DNA from: Clostridium sp.
GTDB lineage: Bacteria > Bacillota > Clostridia > Lachnospirales > Lachnospiraceae
Assembly: GCA_023664325.1 (NCBI GenBank)
Contig: JAMPFS010000001.1
Location: 1-24,319 of the forward strand
Direction: 5' to 3'
DNA length: 24,319 bases
In this document: positions 7,728 through 14,503 of the stretch, piece after piece
How the letters are laid out: every line of letters begins with the position of its first letter
How positions within the stretch are numbered: the first letter of the stretch is position 1
The notes under the pieces: generated by a model
Databases searched by the model: none
Told to the model about the DNA's origin: nothing
What the model saw: the letters and a program-made list of their open reading frames with translations, nothing else
Made by a program: the position numbers and the translations under genes

Positions 7728-9047
7728 TTATTGCAGTAAACTCAATACCGCCTGCGGATTGCGGTTTGCCTGTGTAAGAATCGCCTGACCTGCCTGAAGC
7801 AATATATTTTGCTTTAAGTATGCAGACATTTCACCTGCCATATCCGTATCCCGTATCTTCGATTCAGAACCCTGCAGATTCTCACTGTAGTTCAGATTTG
7901 CCGCCATCGCACGCTCTAACCGGTTCTGCTGTGCGCCAAAGGCACTGCGGTATTCGCTGACTTTCTTCACCGCCCTGTCTACGGACTGAATCGCATTGCC
8001 CGCTTCCGCATTGGACATCACGCTAATTCCATTAATGCCAATCGCCGCTGCCGTCGCATTGACCAAAGAGAGATTGAGACCTTCTCCGGCATTGGCACCT
8101 GACTGAATCCAGAGAGAGGATGGTTTATCGCCTGTGCGGACTTTCATATTATAGGGATTCCCTTTACTTCCCGCACCCATAACCTTTGGGATTGTAGAAT
8201 CACTGTATGCAGCCATATAACTATTGCTTGACTCATATTGATTGCTGATTGAACTCCAACTCCAATGCCGATAATAGATATCCCCATTTTCATCCACGCC
8301 AAAATCATCAATTGTAACCGATCGGCTTATCCCGTCTTGGCGGTCAAAATTATCAATGACTGCCTTTAACTCATCACTTTCACTTGGACCATTGGGATAG
8401 GTATTCTCATCCCAACCATGCAAACCTGAACCGTTACCGCTTTTACTGCTTCCATGCATCGCGCCAAAATAGAACTTCCTCCCATTCATTTCATAATCCA
8501 CACGGACTGCCGTCACCGTAACGGAATCACCGGGGTGATATGTTTTATCGTCAACGATAATCTCATTCTGGGCAGTGAAAGTATAGGTCTTTTGTGTCAG
8601 ATACCCCAGCATAATGCTTTTCGGGTCTGCTCCCAGCAGCGGACGGATTCCGTCATTAAACTGTGTCTTATAGGCAATATCATCAATCTCCTCGGTCAGC
8701 TGATCGATCTCTGCCTGAATCATCGCCCGATCCTCTGTATCATAGGTGTCATTTGCCGCCTGCACAGCCAGCTCCCGCATTCTGGCAAGTATGGAATGGG
8801 TTTCATTTAAAGCCCCCTCCGCTGTCTGAATCAGGGAAAGTCCATCCTCAATATTTTTTGTTGCCTGATTTAATCCCCGTATCTGGTTGCGCATCTTTTC
8901 CGATATCGACAGTCCTGCCGCATCGTCGCTGGCACGGTTAATCCGGTAACCGGAAGATAACTTCTCTGCGTTTTTACAGATCAGTTTTTGATTCGCTCCC
9001 AAAAAACGGTTTGTATTCATAGCAGGCATATTTTGCTGTATTCTCAT
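7728..9047 (-). CDS. fliC: Flagellin encoded inside the T7SS-like operon
   Basis: A 439-residue flagellin with both conserved ends. The N-terminal D0/D1 region (1-145) has NRFLGANQ, KLSSGYRINRASDDAAGL and ARMRELAVQAANDT. The C-terminal D1/D0 region (about 335-439) has ESKIRDTDMAGEMSAYL and ends QANRNPQAVLSLLQ. Between them is a roughly 180-residue variable domain rich in aromatic residues, Gly and Ser (GSSKSGNGSG, YRHWSW), expected to be surface-exposed on the filament. Nothing looks broken, so it should polymerise through the flagellar export apparatus. A strong GGGAGG site precedes the ATG. The position is odd: it lies between a secreted repeat protein (40-base gap) and essC (21-base gap), with no flagellar gene nearby. 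It is either a minor filament variant co-regulated with the secretion locus or a protein put to another use. The identity is certain; the role in this locus is inference. Confidence 0.96.
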   Translation of the reverse strand: MRIQQNMPAMNTNRFLGANQKLICKNAEKLSSGYRINRASDDAAGLSISEKMRNQIRGLNQATKNIEDGLSLIQTAEGALNETHSILARMRELAVQAANDTYDTEDRAMIQAEIDQLTEEIDDIAYKTQFNDGIRPLLGADPKSIMLGYLTQKTYTFTAQNEIIVDDKTYHPGDSVTVTAVRVDYEMNGRKFYFGAMHGSSKSGNGSGLHGWDENTYPNGPSESDELKAVIDNFDRQDGISRSVTIDDFGVDENGDIYYRHWSWSSISNQYESSNSYMAAYSDSTIPKVMGAGSKGNPYNMKVRTGDKPSSLWIQSGANAGEGLNLSLVNATAAAIGINGISVMSNAEAGNAIQSVDRAVKKVSEYRSAFGAQQNRLERAMAANLNYSENLQGSESKIRDTDMAGEMSAYLKQNILLQAGQAILTQANRNPQAVLSLLQ

Positions 9048-9087
9048 GCTTTACCTCCCGCAGAGTTTACTCTGGCTTTTACAACGC

Positions 9088-10698
9088 TTACATCTTCCCC
9101 TTAAACAGCTTCTTATACTTCTGGATTTTTCCTTTTGGCACCCTTGCGGTTGGATTTTTTGCAATCTTCTTAAAGGCTGCCTTTCCAACTTTCTTTAGCT
9201 TCTGTGTCTTAATTTCGATTGTATTCAGCTTCTTGCATCCATAAAATGCATGGTTTCCGATACTTTCCACGTTCTTTCCGATTGTAACCGAATTGAGCTT
9301 TTTGCATCCCCGGAAAGCATTTTTGCCAATTTTCTTAACATTCTTGTCAATCACTACTTTTTTCAATTTCTTATTGTTGCGGAAAGCATTTGCTGCAATC
9401 GATGTCACTTTATACTTCTTTTTCTGAATCTTGATCTCGGATGGGATGCTTACCGTAGATGCCTTTTTATTTTGGGGTTTCGTATACTCGACCGTCTTTT
9501 TCTTTGCATCCGTTACTTTATATACTCCCTTGTTACTGGTCAGCACATCACCTTTTTTGACTTCCTTCGATCCATTCTGATTTTTCACCTTATTATCAAC
9601 AACGGATTTGTCTTCAGTTTCCGTCTCGATCGGAACAATCGTCACATTTCCTACCTTCACCTGCGTTGTCGGCTGCTCTATCACCTTATAGCGGTACTGG
9701 GTTTTCGTTTCAATCTCCCGGTCAGCCGTTTCAGACGGCTGCTCTGTGCTCCATTCTGTCCAGTCACCCCACTTGTAAAAAGAATAGGTTGTTGTGGAAT
9801 CCCTGTATTGGTACTGTGTCTTATTCTGGGTTTCCCTGTTGGAACTGCTGGATGGCTGGGTTGTACTCCAGCTTGTCCAATCTCCCCATTTGTAAAAATA
9901 GTAGGTTGTTTTGGAATCCTGATAGCGGTACTGGGTTTTATAGGTTGCAGGAACCGTCTGGGTTTCCTGCCAATACCAGTTTGAACCATTATATTGAAAT
10001 TTCCTTTGGCTTGCATTATTCGCCTGATTATAGCAGCCATGATTGCCACATGTACCTCCATCATATGTTCCTGATAAAGGTGAATTCATCCACGGCGTAT
10101 ATGCTTTATGCCATGTTCCGCCCCTCTGCTGTTGGGCAAGATAATCACAAAAATGCCAGTATGTATTGTTTGCATTATTCCATCTCCCATACCGATACTG
10201 CGTATATGCCGCCGTCACCTGTACCTGCTTCGTCTCCACCTTCCTTGTGGAACTGGCAGATACTGCCGTATCCTGCCATGCCGACCAGCTTCCCCATGTT
10301 GTGCTGGAATCATACTTTGTCCAGCCGGAAAGTGTACTGTTTGTACTGGTTGTTGTACTCTTATCACGATAACGGTACATTGTTCTGGTATTCACCTGTC
10401 TTGTCGTTCCGGATGACACTGCCGTATCCTGCCACGCTGACCAGCTTCCCCATGTTGTCTCCGAACCGTTTTGAATCCATCCCTCAAGCGTGCTGCTTGT
10501 ACTGGTCGTTGTGCTCTTATCACGGTAACGGTAAACCTCTCTCGTCTCCGTAAGATATGTTTCCGATTGTTCCGTGGCAACATCTGACCATTCGCTCCAC
10601 TCATTTTCTGCTTTCGCTGTTCCTCCGGCTGACAGTGTACCTGCAAGCATGGCAAACACGCCAAGTCCTGCCATTAATTTGTTTACCGATTTCTTCAT
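9088..10698 (-). CDS. Secreted tryptophan-rich (TSP1-like) and leucine-rich repeat protein
   Basis: A 536-residue exported protein. A Sec signal peptide (MKKSVNKLMAGLGVFAML..., likely cleavage after AKA at about 30) precedes five W-rich modules with cores WSEWSD, WGSWSAW (twice), WGDWTSW and WGDWTEW. Each is followed by a Thr/Glu strand and YRYRD/TQYRY, which resembles bacterial thrombospondin-1-like or WxxW repeats. A different insert around residues 180-250 holds TCGNHGC and many Trp and Tyr. The C-terminal 120 residues are BspA-type LRR_5 repeats (IAANAFRNNKKLKKV, IGKNAFRGCKKLNSV, IGNHAFYGCKKLNTI), very Lys-rich. No LPXTG or transmembrane anchor is visible. The ATG at 10698 is chosen because AGGAGG lies six bases before it; the upstream ATG at 10704 directly abuts the ribosome site. 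Probably a cell-surface or matrix protein; its ligand is unknown. Confidence 0.85.
   Translation of the reverse strand: MKKSVNKLMAGLGVFAMLAGTLSAGGTAKAENEWSEWSDVATEQSETYLTETREVYRYRDKSTTTSTSSTLEGWIQNGSETTWGSWSAWQDTAVSSGTTRQVNTRTMYRYRDKSTTTSTNSTLSGWTKYDSSTTWGSWSAWQDTAVSASSTRKVETKQVQVTAAYTQYRYGRWNNANNTYWHFCDYLAQQQRGGTWHKAYTPWMNSPLSGTYDGGTCGNHGCYNQANNASQRKFQYNGSNWYWQETQTVPATYKTQYRYQDSKTTYYFYKWGDWTSWSTTQPSSSSNRETQNKTQYQYRDSTTTYSFYKWGDWTEWSTEQPSETADREIETKTQYRYKVIEQPTTQVKVGNVTIVPIETETEDKSVVDNKVKNQNGSKEVKKGDVLTSNKGVYKVTDAKKKTVEYTKPQNKKASTVSIPSEIKIQKKKYKVTSIAANAFRNNKKLKKVVIDKNVKKIGKNAFRGCKKLNSVTIGKNVESIGNHAFYGCKKLNTIEIKTQKLKKVGKAAFKKIAKNPTARVPKGKIQKYKKLFKGKM
10262..10573 (-). repeat. Two 156-bp direct repeats within the W-rich protein gene
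   Basis: Copies at 10262-10417 and 10418-10573 encode successive 52-residue W-rich modules. On the plus strand both begin ACTGCCGTATCCTGCCA and share long near-identical runs, including the stretch around CTTATCACG. The near-identity suggests recent in-frame duplication; copy number may vary between strains. Confidence 0.75.
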
Positions 10699-10756
10699 CT
10701 GCATCCTCCTTTTACCCTAAAATGCTCTGCAATCGCAGTATCCTGCACTTTCCACT

Positions 10757-11068
10757 CTATCCCAGCTTCACTTTAGTTCCGGATTTGCCAATCACAAGAA
10801 CCGTTCCCTTGTCCAGCTTTGTTCTTTTATCCTTTACAAGTGCCATTCCTTCTGCCGTTGTAATGCCGCAAGATGAATAATCCGTGACATAATAACTGCC
10901 GTTTTCCTCCGGTTCAATCAAACAATGCTTTCTGCTGATTGTCACATCCCGAAATACAAGATTTGCTTCCCTGGGATTCCTTCCGATTACCAGCTTTTCA
11001 TTTTCATCTAAAATCACTTCTTTTCCCTGCAGTTCACCTTCGATGCAGGAAATCCTATAATCTGCCAT
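10757..11068 (-). CDS. Stand-alone FHA-domain protein
   Basis: A 103-residue protein that is essentially one forkhead-associated (FHA) domain, a phosphothreonine-binding module. Motifs: IGRNPREANLVF (Gly29-Arg30), then ISRKHCLI (Ser45, His48), then DYSSCGITTAEG and a C-terminal strand LVIGKSGTKVKLG. The Asn normally found in the SxNGT loop is Cys67 here, so phosphopeptide affinity may be altered. No signal peptide or membrane segment is visible. The AGGGAG site precedes the ATG. It sits between the zinc-ribbon gene and the secreted repeat gene, in the same operon as EssC, which also has an FHA domain. FHA adaptors in type VI and VII secretion loci usually relay Ser/Thr kinase signals; no kinase is in this window. 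Confidence 0.85.
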   Translation of the reverse strand: MADYRISCIEGELQGKEVILDENEKLVIGRNPREANLVFRDVTISRKHCLIEPEENGSYYVTDYSSCGITTAEGMALVKDKRTKLDKGTVLVIGKSGTKVKLG

Positions 11069-11135
11069 TTCCTGTTCTCCCTTACGCCTTTATCCATTTT
11101 CACCATGCTGCACTGTTTGGCCAGCAAGATCATGC

Positions 11136-11315
11136 TTATTCCTTTCTATGTAAATTCCCATACTTTCCCATTATGGTTTCCGTAGCCTCAAAAACATTTT
11201 TCGACCAGTCTTCCGTCTTTTCTTCCACTACATTTTTCTCTAAGGAACAATATGGACACTCCGCAAATTTATCACCATCATAATAGTGGCCGCGTTTACA
11301 TTTTTGTAAAATCAT
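11136..11315 (-). CDS. 59-residue zinc-ribbon protein (CxxGH...CPYC)
   Basis: A short minus-strand gene of 59 codons plus TAA, with an AGGAG site seven bases before its ATG. The N-terminus has the zinc-knuckle pattern Cys6, His10 (QKCKRGHYYDGD) and CPYC (Cys20, Cys23). This pattern is common at the N-terminus of Clostridia proteins linked to FHA domains or Ser/Thr phosphorylation. The remaining 35 residues are charged and helical (KNVVEEKTEDWSKNVFEATETIM). In transcription order it lies between the REC-LytTR-FHA regulator and the FHA protein, with gaps of 47 and 67 bases. It may be an N-terminal module split from a larger FHA protein, or a stand-alone adaptor. Coding is supported by the ribosome site, the motif and operon placement. 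Confidence 0.8.
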   Translation of the reverse strand: MILQKCKRGHYYDGDKFAECPYCSLEKNVVEEKTEDWSKNVFEATETIMGKYGNLHRKE

Positions 11316-11362
11316 TTTTTTGCTCCTTTCCCTGTTGCTTTATCGGATAACAAAAATACGAA

Positions 11363-12403
11363 TTACCCTAATCGGATAATATTCTCTTCGTCCCCAAGCC
11401 GGATTTCCGCCCCGCTTTCAATCGGTACATCTTCTTCCTTTGGAAGCCTGGTTCCATCCTTTGTATAAGAACCATTTTTCGAGTGGTCACAAACAACATA
11501 ATTATCCGTATCCGCATGATATGTCACACTGCAATGAAGACGGCTGATCCTGGTATCATTTACCACAATATCCGACACACTGCCATCCCGCCCGATGGTA
11601 ATTTCCCTGTCATTCCGGATTCGGATAATGGCTCCTACCAGCTTCCCTTTTACAAATACAATGGCACCTGACCGCCCCTGATTCAGTGCCAGGCTATGTG
11701 TCACCCGCATCTTTGCATCCTCTTGCTTATCCATGCTTTCATAATATTTACGGCTCATCGGAACTGCGATGCCCTGTACAATAATTTCCGTCCGTTTGAC
11801 CGTATCGATCATATTCCGGTTTACCATATAGCTTTTGTGGCACCGGATAAAATCTTTTCCACTGACCAGCTCCTCAACCTCATCCATCTTGGCATAAAAT
11901 GTAATCTCTTCTGTCAGCATATGAGCAATGATTTTACGCTTTTCACTCTCAAAATAAAGGACTTTATTTAAGGAAATTTTCTGTTCCCTGCCTTTCATGC
12001 TGATATTTAAGCAGTCCGGGCAGTCTTCCCGTTCCCCGATATACCGCACCAAATCCTTCGTCAAATTCTGTTCATTTATCGGCTTCAGGCAATAGGCAAA
12101 TGCCTTATAGTTATAGCCTTCAAACACATGCTCTTTGGAAACCGTAACAAAAATGATATCAACATCCACCCTGTTCTTTCGGATAAACTCCGCTGTCTGC
12201 ATCCCGCCTAAGTGTTTCATATGAATATCCAAAAATAATAAATCCATATGGAATGTACCTTGTTTGATCAGATTCACAATCTCTTCCCCATCCGAAAAAC
12301 ATTCGATCTCCATATCCGTATAGGAAAAAAACACTTTACCGACTAAATCACGCAATTGCTCTGTTGTCTTTTCATCATCTTCGCATATTCCTATTTTTAA
12401 CAT
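11363..12403 (-). CDS. Response regulator with REC, LytTR and FHA domains
   Basis: A 346-residue regulator combining three domains. A receiver at 1-120 has the acidic pair Asp9-Asp10, phosphoacceptor Asp59 in LLFLDIHM and Lys107 in YCLKPI. A LytTR DNA-binding domain lies at about 132-228 (ISLNKVLYFESEKRKI, FIRCHKSYMVNR, PMSRKYYESM). An FHA domain lies at 267-346 (ITIGRDGSVSDIVV, ISRLHCSV, DHSKNGSY). REC-LytTR is standard AgrA/AlgR architecture; the added C-terminal FHA is unusual and suggests input from both a His kinase and a Ser/Thr kinase. It is the first gene of the secretion operon, with a good promoter upstream. ATG 12403 is chosen over GTG 12415 because GGTGG lies eight bases before it; the GTG has no good site. 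The expected DNA targets are paired LytTR repeats; I did not identify any. Confidence 0.9.
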   Translation of the reverse strand: MLKIGICEDDEKTTEQLRDLVGKVFFSYTDMEIECFSDGEEIVNLIKQGTFHMDLLFLDIHMKHLGGMQTAEFIRKNRVDVDIIFVTVSKEHVFEGYNYKAFAYCLKPINEQNLTKDLVRYIGEREDCPDCLNISMKGREQKISLNKVLYFESEKRKIIAHMLTEEITFYAKMDEVEELVSGKDFIRCHKSYMVNRNMIDTVKRTEIIVQGIAVPMSRKYYESMDKQEDAKMRVTHSLALNQGRSGAIVFVKGKLVGAIIRIRNDREITIGRDGSVSDIVVNDTRISRLHCSVTYHADTDNYVVCDHSKNGSYTKDGTRLPKEEDVPIESGAEIRLGDEENIIRLG

Positions 12404-12437
12404 CCGTTTTTCCACCGCTCATTATATTTCAAACCAA

Positions 12438-12466
12438 ATTATAGCATTGTAAATTACCACTTTCAG
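12438..12466 (-). promoter_or_regulatory. Extended -10 promoter for the secretion operon
   Basis: On the minus strand TGCTATAAT (-10 hexamer at 12438-12443, with the extended TG two bases upstream) lies 35-45 bases before the start of the REC-LytTR-FHA gene. The -35 at the 17-base spacing reads CTGAAA, which is poor, as expected for an extended -10 promoter that needs an activator. It probably makes the REC-LytTR-FHA gene the first gene of its own transcript, separate from the LytTR gene upstream. Confidence 0.6.
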
Positions 12467-12495
12467 CCAAATATCACCAAATTAATCCACAAATT

Positions 12496-13035
12496 TCATT
12501 CCGAAGAAGCTTCCTCCCCCAGATATTTCCTCCTGACATCCTTCCACCTGTACTTACTAATCGGAATCCGTTTTCCATTTTTCAGAACGACTTCTTTTTC
12601 CAGCAGACTTTTTATCTGATATCTGTTTACAATATAACTTCTATGTGTTTTTATAAAAATATCCTCATCCAATAACTGTTCAACTTTGGATATTGGGAAT
12701 TTTATTGTTTTCTCTCCCTCCAAAGTTTCAATGCGTATATTTTTCAAGTCTGCCTCAATATATATAATTTCATCCATATCAAAAGTTTCGATATGCTTTT
12801 GGGCTTCCAGTGTGAGCATATGCTGTTTATGCCCTTTTATGTACAATATCATTTCTTTCATTAATTCTTCTGACAGGATAATGGCATCATAATCAAAGGT
12901 CTGTCGTTTTTCATCCATTTCATTTGAAAAACAATCAATTTCTATCATCTCACTTGTATTGTCAAAAATCCGCTCCAATTTTTCTTTAAATTCCTGTAGC
13001 TGCCCTTCCTTTTCTCCATATAGTGCAAACCTCAT
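12496..13035 (-). CDS. LytTR DNA-binding protein with degenerate receiver
   Basis: A 179-residue putative transcription factor. The C-terminal 105 residues are a LytTR domain (FDMDEIIYIEADLKNIRIET, FIKTHRSYIVNRYQI, RIPISKYRWKDVRRKYL). The N-terminal 70 residues (MRFALYGEKEGQ..., YDAIILSEEL) keep the outline of a receiver but lack the acidic cluster and the full second half, so it is unlikely to be phosphorylated. It resembles the REC-LytTR-FHA protein just downstream and may be a paired or derived regulator of the same locus. A plausible GGAG site precedes the ATG. Targets are unknown. Confidence 0.85.
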   Translation of the reverse strand: MRFALYGEKEGQLQEFKEKLERIFDNTSEMIEIDCFSNEMDEKRQTFDYDAIILSEELMKEMILYIKGHKQHMLTLEAQKHIETFDMDEIIYIEADLKNIRIETLEGEKTIKFPISKVEQLLDEDIFIKTHRSYIVNRYQIKSLLEKEVVLKNGKRIPISKYRWKDVRRKYLGEEASSE

Positions 13036-13301
13036 ATATTTATCACTCCTTAGTGTATTTTCCAGCCATACTATTCTTTTTTAAGAAGCAATAGATAGTT
13101 TTGTAAAAATTGACAAAATAAATGTAAAATCTATCAATATTATTTCCTTTCCATATATTCCCACAATCCAATTCACATTTCAATATATTGGCACTAAAGG
13201 TCAAAATATGGAATGAAAAATGTCTGTCATCATCTTTTTTACATAAACAGGTATCACACATCAAAAAATATACCGTTTCACTTTTGGGCAAAAAACACAA
13301 C

Positions 13302-13345
13302 AAAAAAGCCCGGAGACGATGATATGATATCACGCTCTGGGCTTT
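13302..13345 (-). terminator. Intrinsic terminator of the butyrate operon
   Basis: On the minus strand, arms AAAGCCCAGAG and CTCCGGGCTTT pair at 10 of 11 positions around a roughly 20-base loop. The 3' arm runs straight into TTTTTT. It lies about 80 bases after the etfA stop and would end the thl-etfA transcript. Confidence 0.85.
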
Positions 13346-13349
13346 CGCT

Positions 13350-13369
13350 TTATGTCCACATGGACATAA
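13350..13369. repeat. 9-bp perfect inverted repeat next to the etfA terminator
   Basis: TTATGTCCA, two bases (CA), then TGGACATAA. It sits between the etfA stop and the terminator stem. It has no T-tract, so it may extend the terminator structure or be a protein-binding dyad. No function is claimed. Confidence 0.6.
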
Positions 13370-13425
13370 CTTCATTTTCTCCATATAGGACAGCTACACG
13401 AACTCAATCGAAATACTCCTATATT

Positions 13426-14487
13426 TTACTTATTTGCTAACGCATTCTTAATAGCACCGGTAAGCTGTGGAACAATCTTATTCAGATCTCCAACAATACC
13501 ATAATCTGCTACATCAAAGATTGGAGCATCCTCATCCTTATTAATTGCAATAATGAGATCTGACTCCTCCATACCGGCAACATGCTGGATTGCTCCGGAA
13601 ATACCGATTGCAAAATACACTTGTGGACGAACGGTTTTACCGGTCTGTCCAACCTGTAAATCCTTAGGCAGCCATCCGGAATCAACCACTGCACGGGAAC
13701 AGCTTACGGTTGCGCCAAGAACCTCTGCAAGCTCCTCTAACATCTTAAAGTTTTCCTTGCTGCCAATTCCACGGCCACCGGATACCAAAATCTTAGCATC
13801 CATGATATCCTTCACATCAGAAACAGCTTTCACAACTTCAAGAATCTCTACATATTTCTTATCCGGAGTAAATCCAGGATTGTAATTGATTACCTCTGCC
13901 TTAGCACCTGCCGTTTTCTCAAGCTTCTGCATAACACCAGGACGAACCGTTGCCATCTGTGGGCGGTTATCCGGACATGCAATGGTAGCAATTGTATTAC
14001 CGCCAAATGCCGGACGAGTCATTAACAACTGGTTATGCTTCTGCTCTTTACCCGGAATTGGATTGATTGGGAAATCGCCAATCTCAAGTAATGTACAGTC
14101 AGCAGTAAGACCTGTTGCAACTCTTGCAGATACAGTAGGACCTAAATCACGACCGATTGCGGTAGCGCCAACTAACATAATTTCCGGCTTGTACTCATTG
14201 ATAACAGAAGCTAAAGCATGTGCATATGGCTCTGTTCTGTAATCCTTTAATTCCGGATCATCTACAACAATCACCCGGTCTGCGCCATACTCTGCCAACT
14301 CATCAACAAGACCTGCAACATCAGAACCTACCAATACTGCGGTTACTTTTTCATTTAATTTTTCAGCAAGTCTCTTTCCCTCTCCGATCAACTCAAAGGA
14401 AATGTTGCTTAACTTATTATCTACCTGCTGTGCAAAGACAAATACGCCTTTGTACTGCTCTAATTGTTCTGCGCTCATTGCACCCAT
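13426..14487 (-). CDS. etfA: Electron transfer flavoprotein, alpha subunit
   Basis: A 353-residue EtfA. With EtfB and Bcd it forms the electron-bifurcating complex that couples crotonyl-CoA reduction by NADH to ferredoxin reduction. The N-terminal adenine-nucleotide hydrolase-like fold (KGVFVFAQQVDNK...) is followed by the C-terminal FAD-binding domain with ILVSGGRGIGSKENF, VVDSGWLPKDLQVGQTGK, YFAIGISGAIQHVAGM and DAPIFDVADYGIVGD. The frame is open to 14535, but ATG 14487 is preferred because AGAGGTG lies just upstream and the extra residues do not resemble the family. It starts 16 bases after the etfB stop and is the last gene before the terminator. Confidence 0.97.
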   Translation of the reverse strand: MGAMSAEQLEQYKGVFVFAQQVDNKLSNISFELIGEGKRLAEKLNEKVTAVLVGSDVAGLVDELAEYGADRVIVVDDPELKDYRTEPYAHALASVINEYKPEIMLVGATAIGRDLGPTVSARVATGLTADCTLLEIGDFPINPIPGKEQKHNQLLMTRPAFGGNTIATIACPDNRPQMATVRPGVMQKLEKTAGAKAEVINYNPGFTPDKKYVEILEVVKAVSDVKDIMDAKILVSGGRGIGSKENFKMLEELAEVLGATVSCSRAVVDSGWLPKDLQVGQTGKTVRPQVYFAIGISGAIQHVAGMEESDLIIAINKDEDAPIFDVADYGIVGDLNKIVPQLTGAIKNALANK

Positions 14488-14503
14488 TTTATTCACCTCT
14501 TTA

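Larger units (their letters stand above)
13036..13425 (-). other. 390-base non-coding boundary between butyrate and secretion loci
   Basis: An AT-rich stretch between the etfA stop and the LytTR start. It contains the etfA terminator (13302-13345) and a separate 9-bp inverted repeat (13350-13369). The remainder probably carries the LytTR promoter, but no candidate is convincing. The longest minus-strand reading frame (13043-13384) runs through the terminator and has no family features. I see no other gene, att-like repeat or tRNA remnant. Confidence 0.6.

Noticed and set aside
9666..10553. A 295-codon plus-strand frame, the longest on that strand.
   Set aside because: It is antisense to the W-rich repeat gene and mirrors its repeats; there is no ribosome site or recognisable domain.
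13109..13136. A TTGACA-like box and TATCAA on the plus strand suggesting a promoter.
   Set aside because: No plus-strand gene follows, and the match is easily explained by AT-rich sequence.
13043..13384. A 113-codon minus-strand frame with CPCGH and several Cys residues.
   Set aside because: It runs through the etfA terminator and its hairpins, has no ribosome site and shows no family features.
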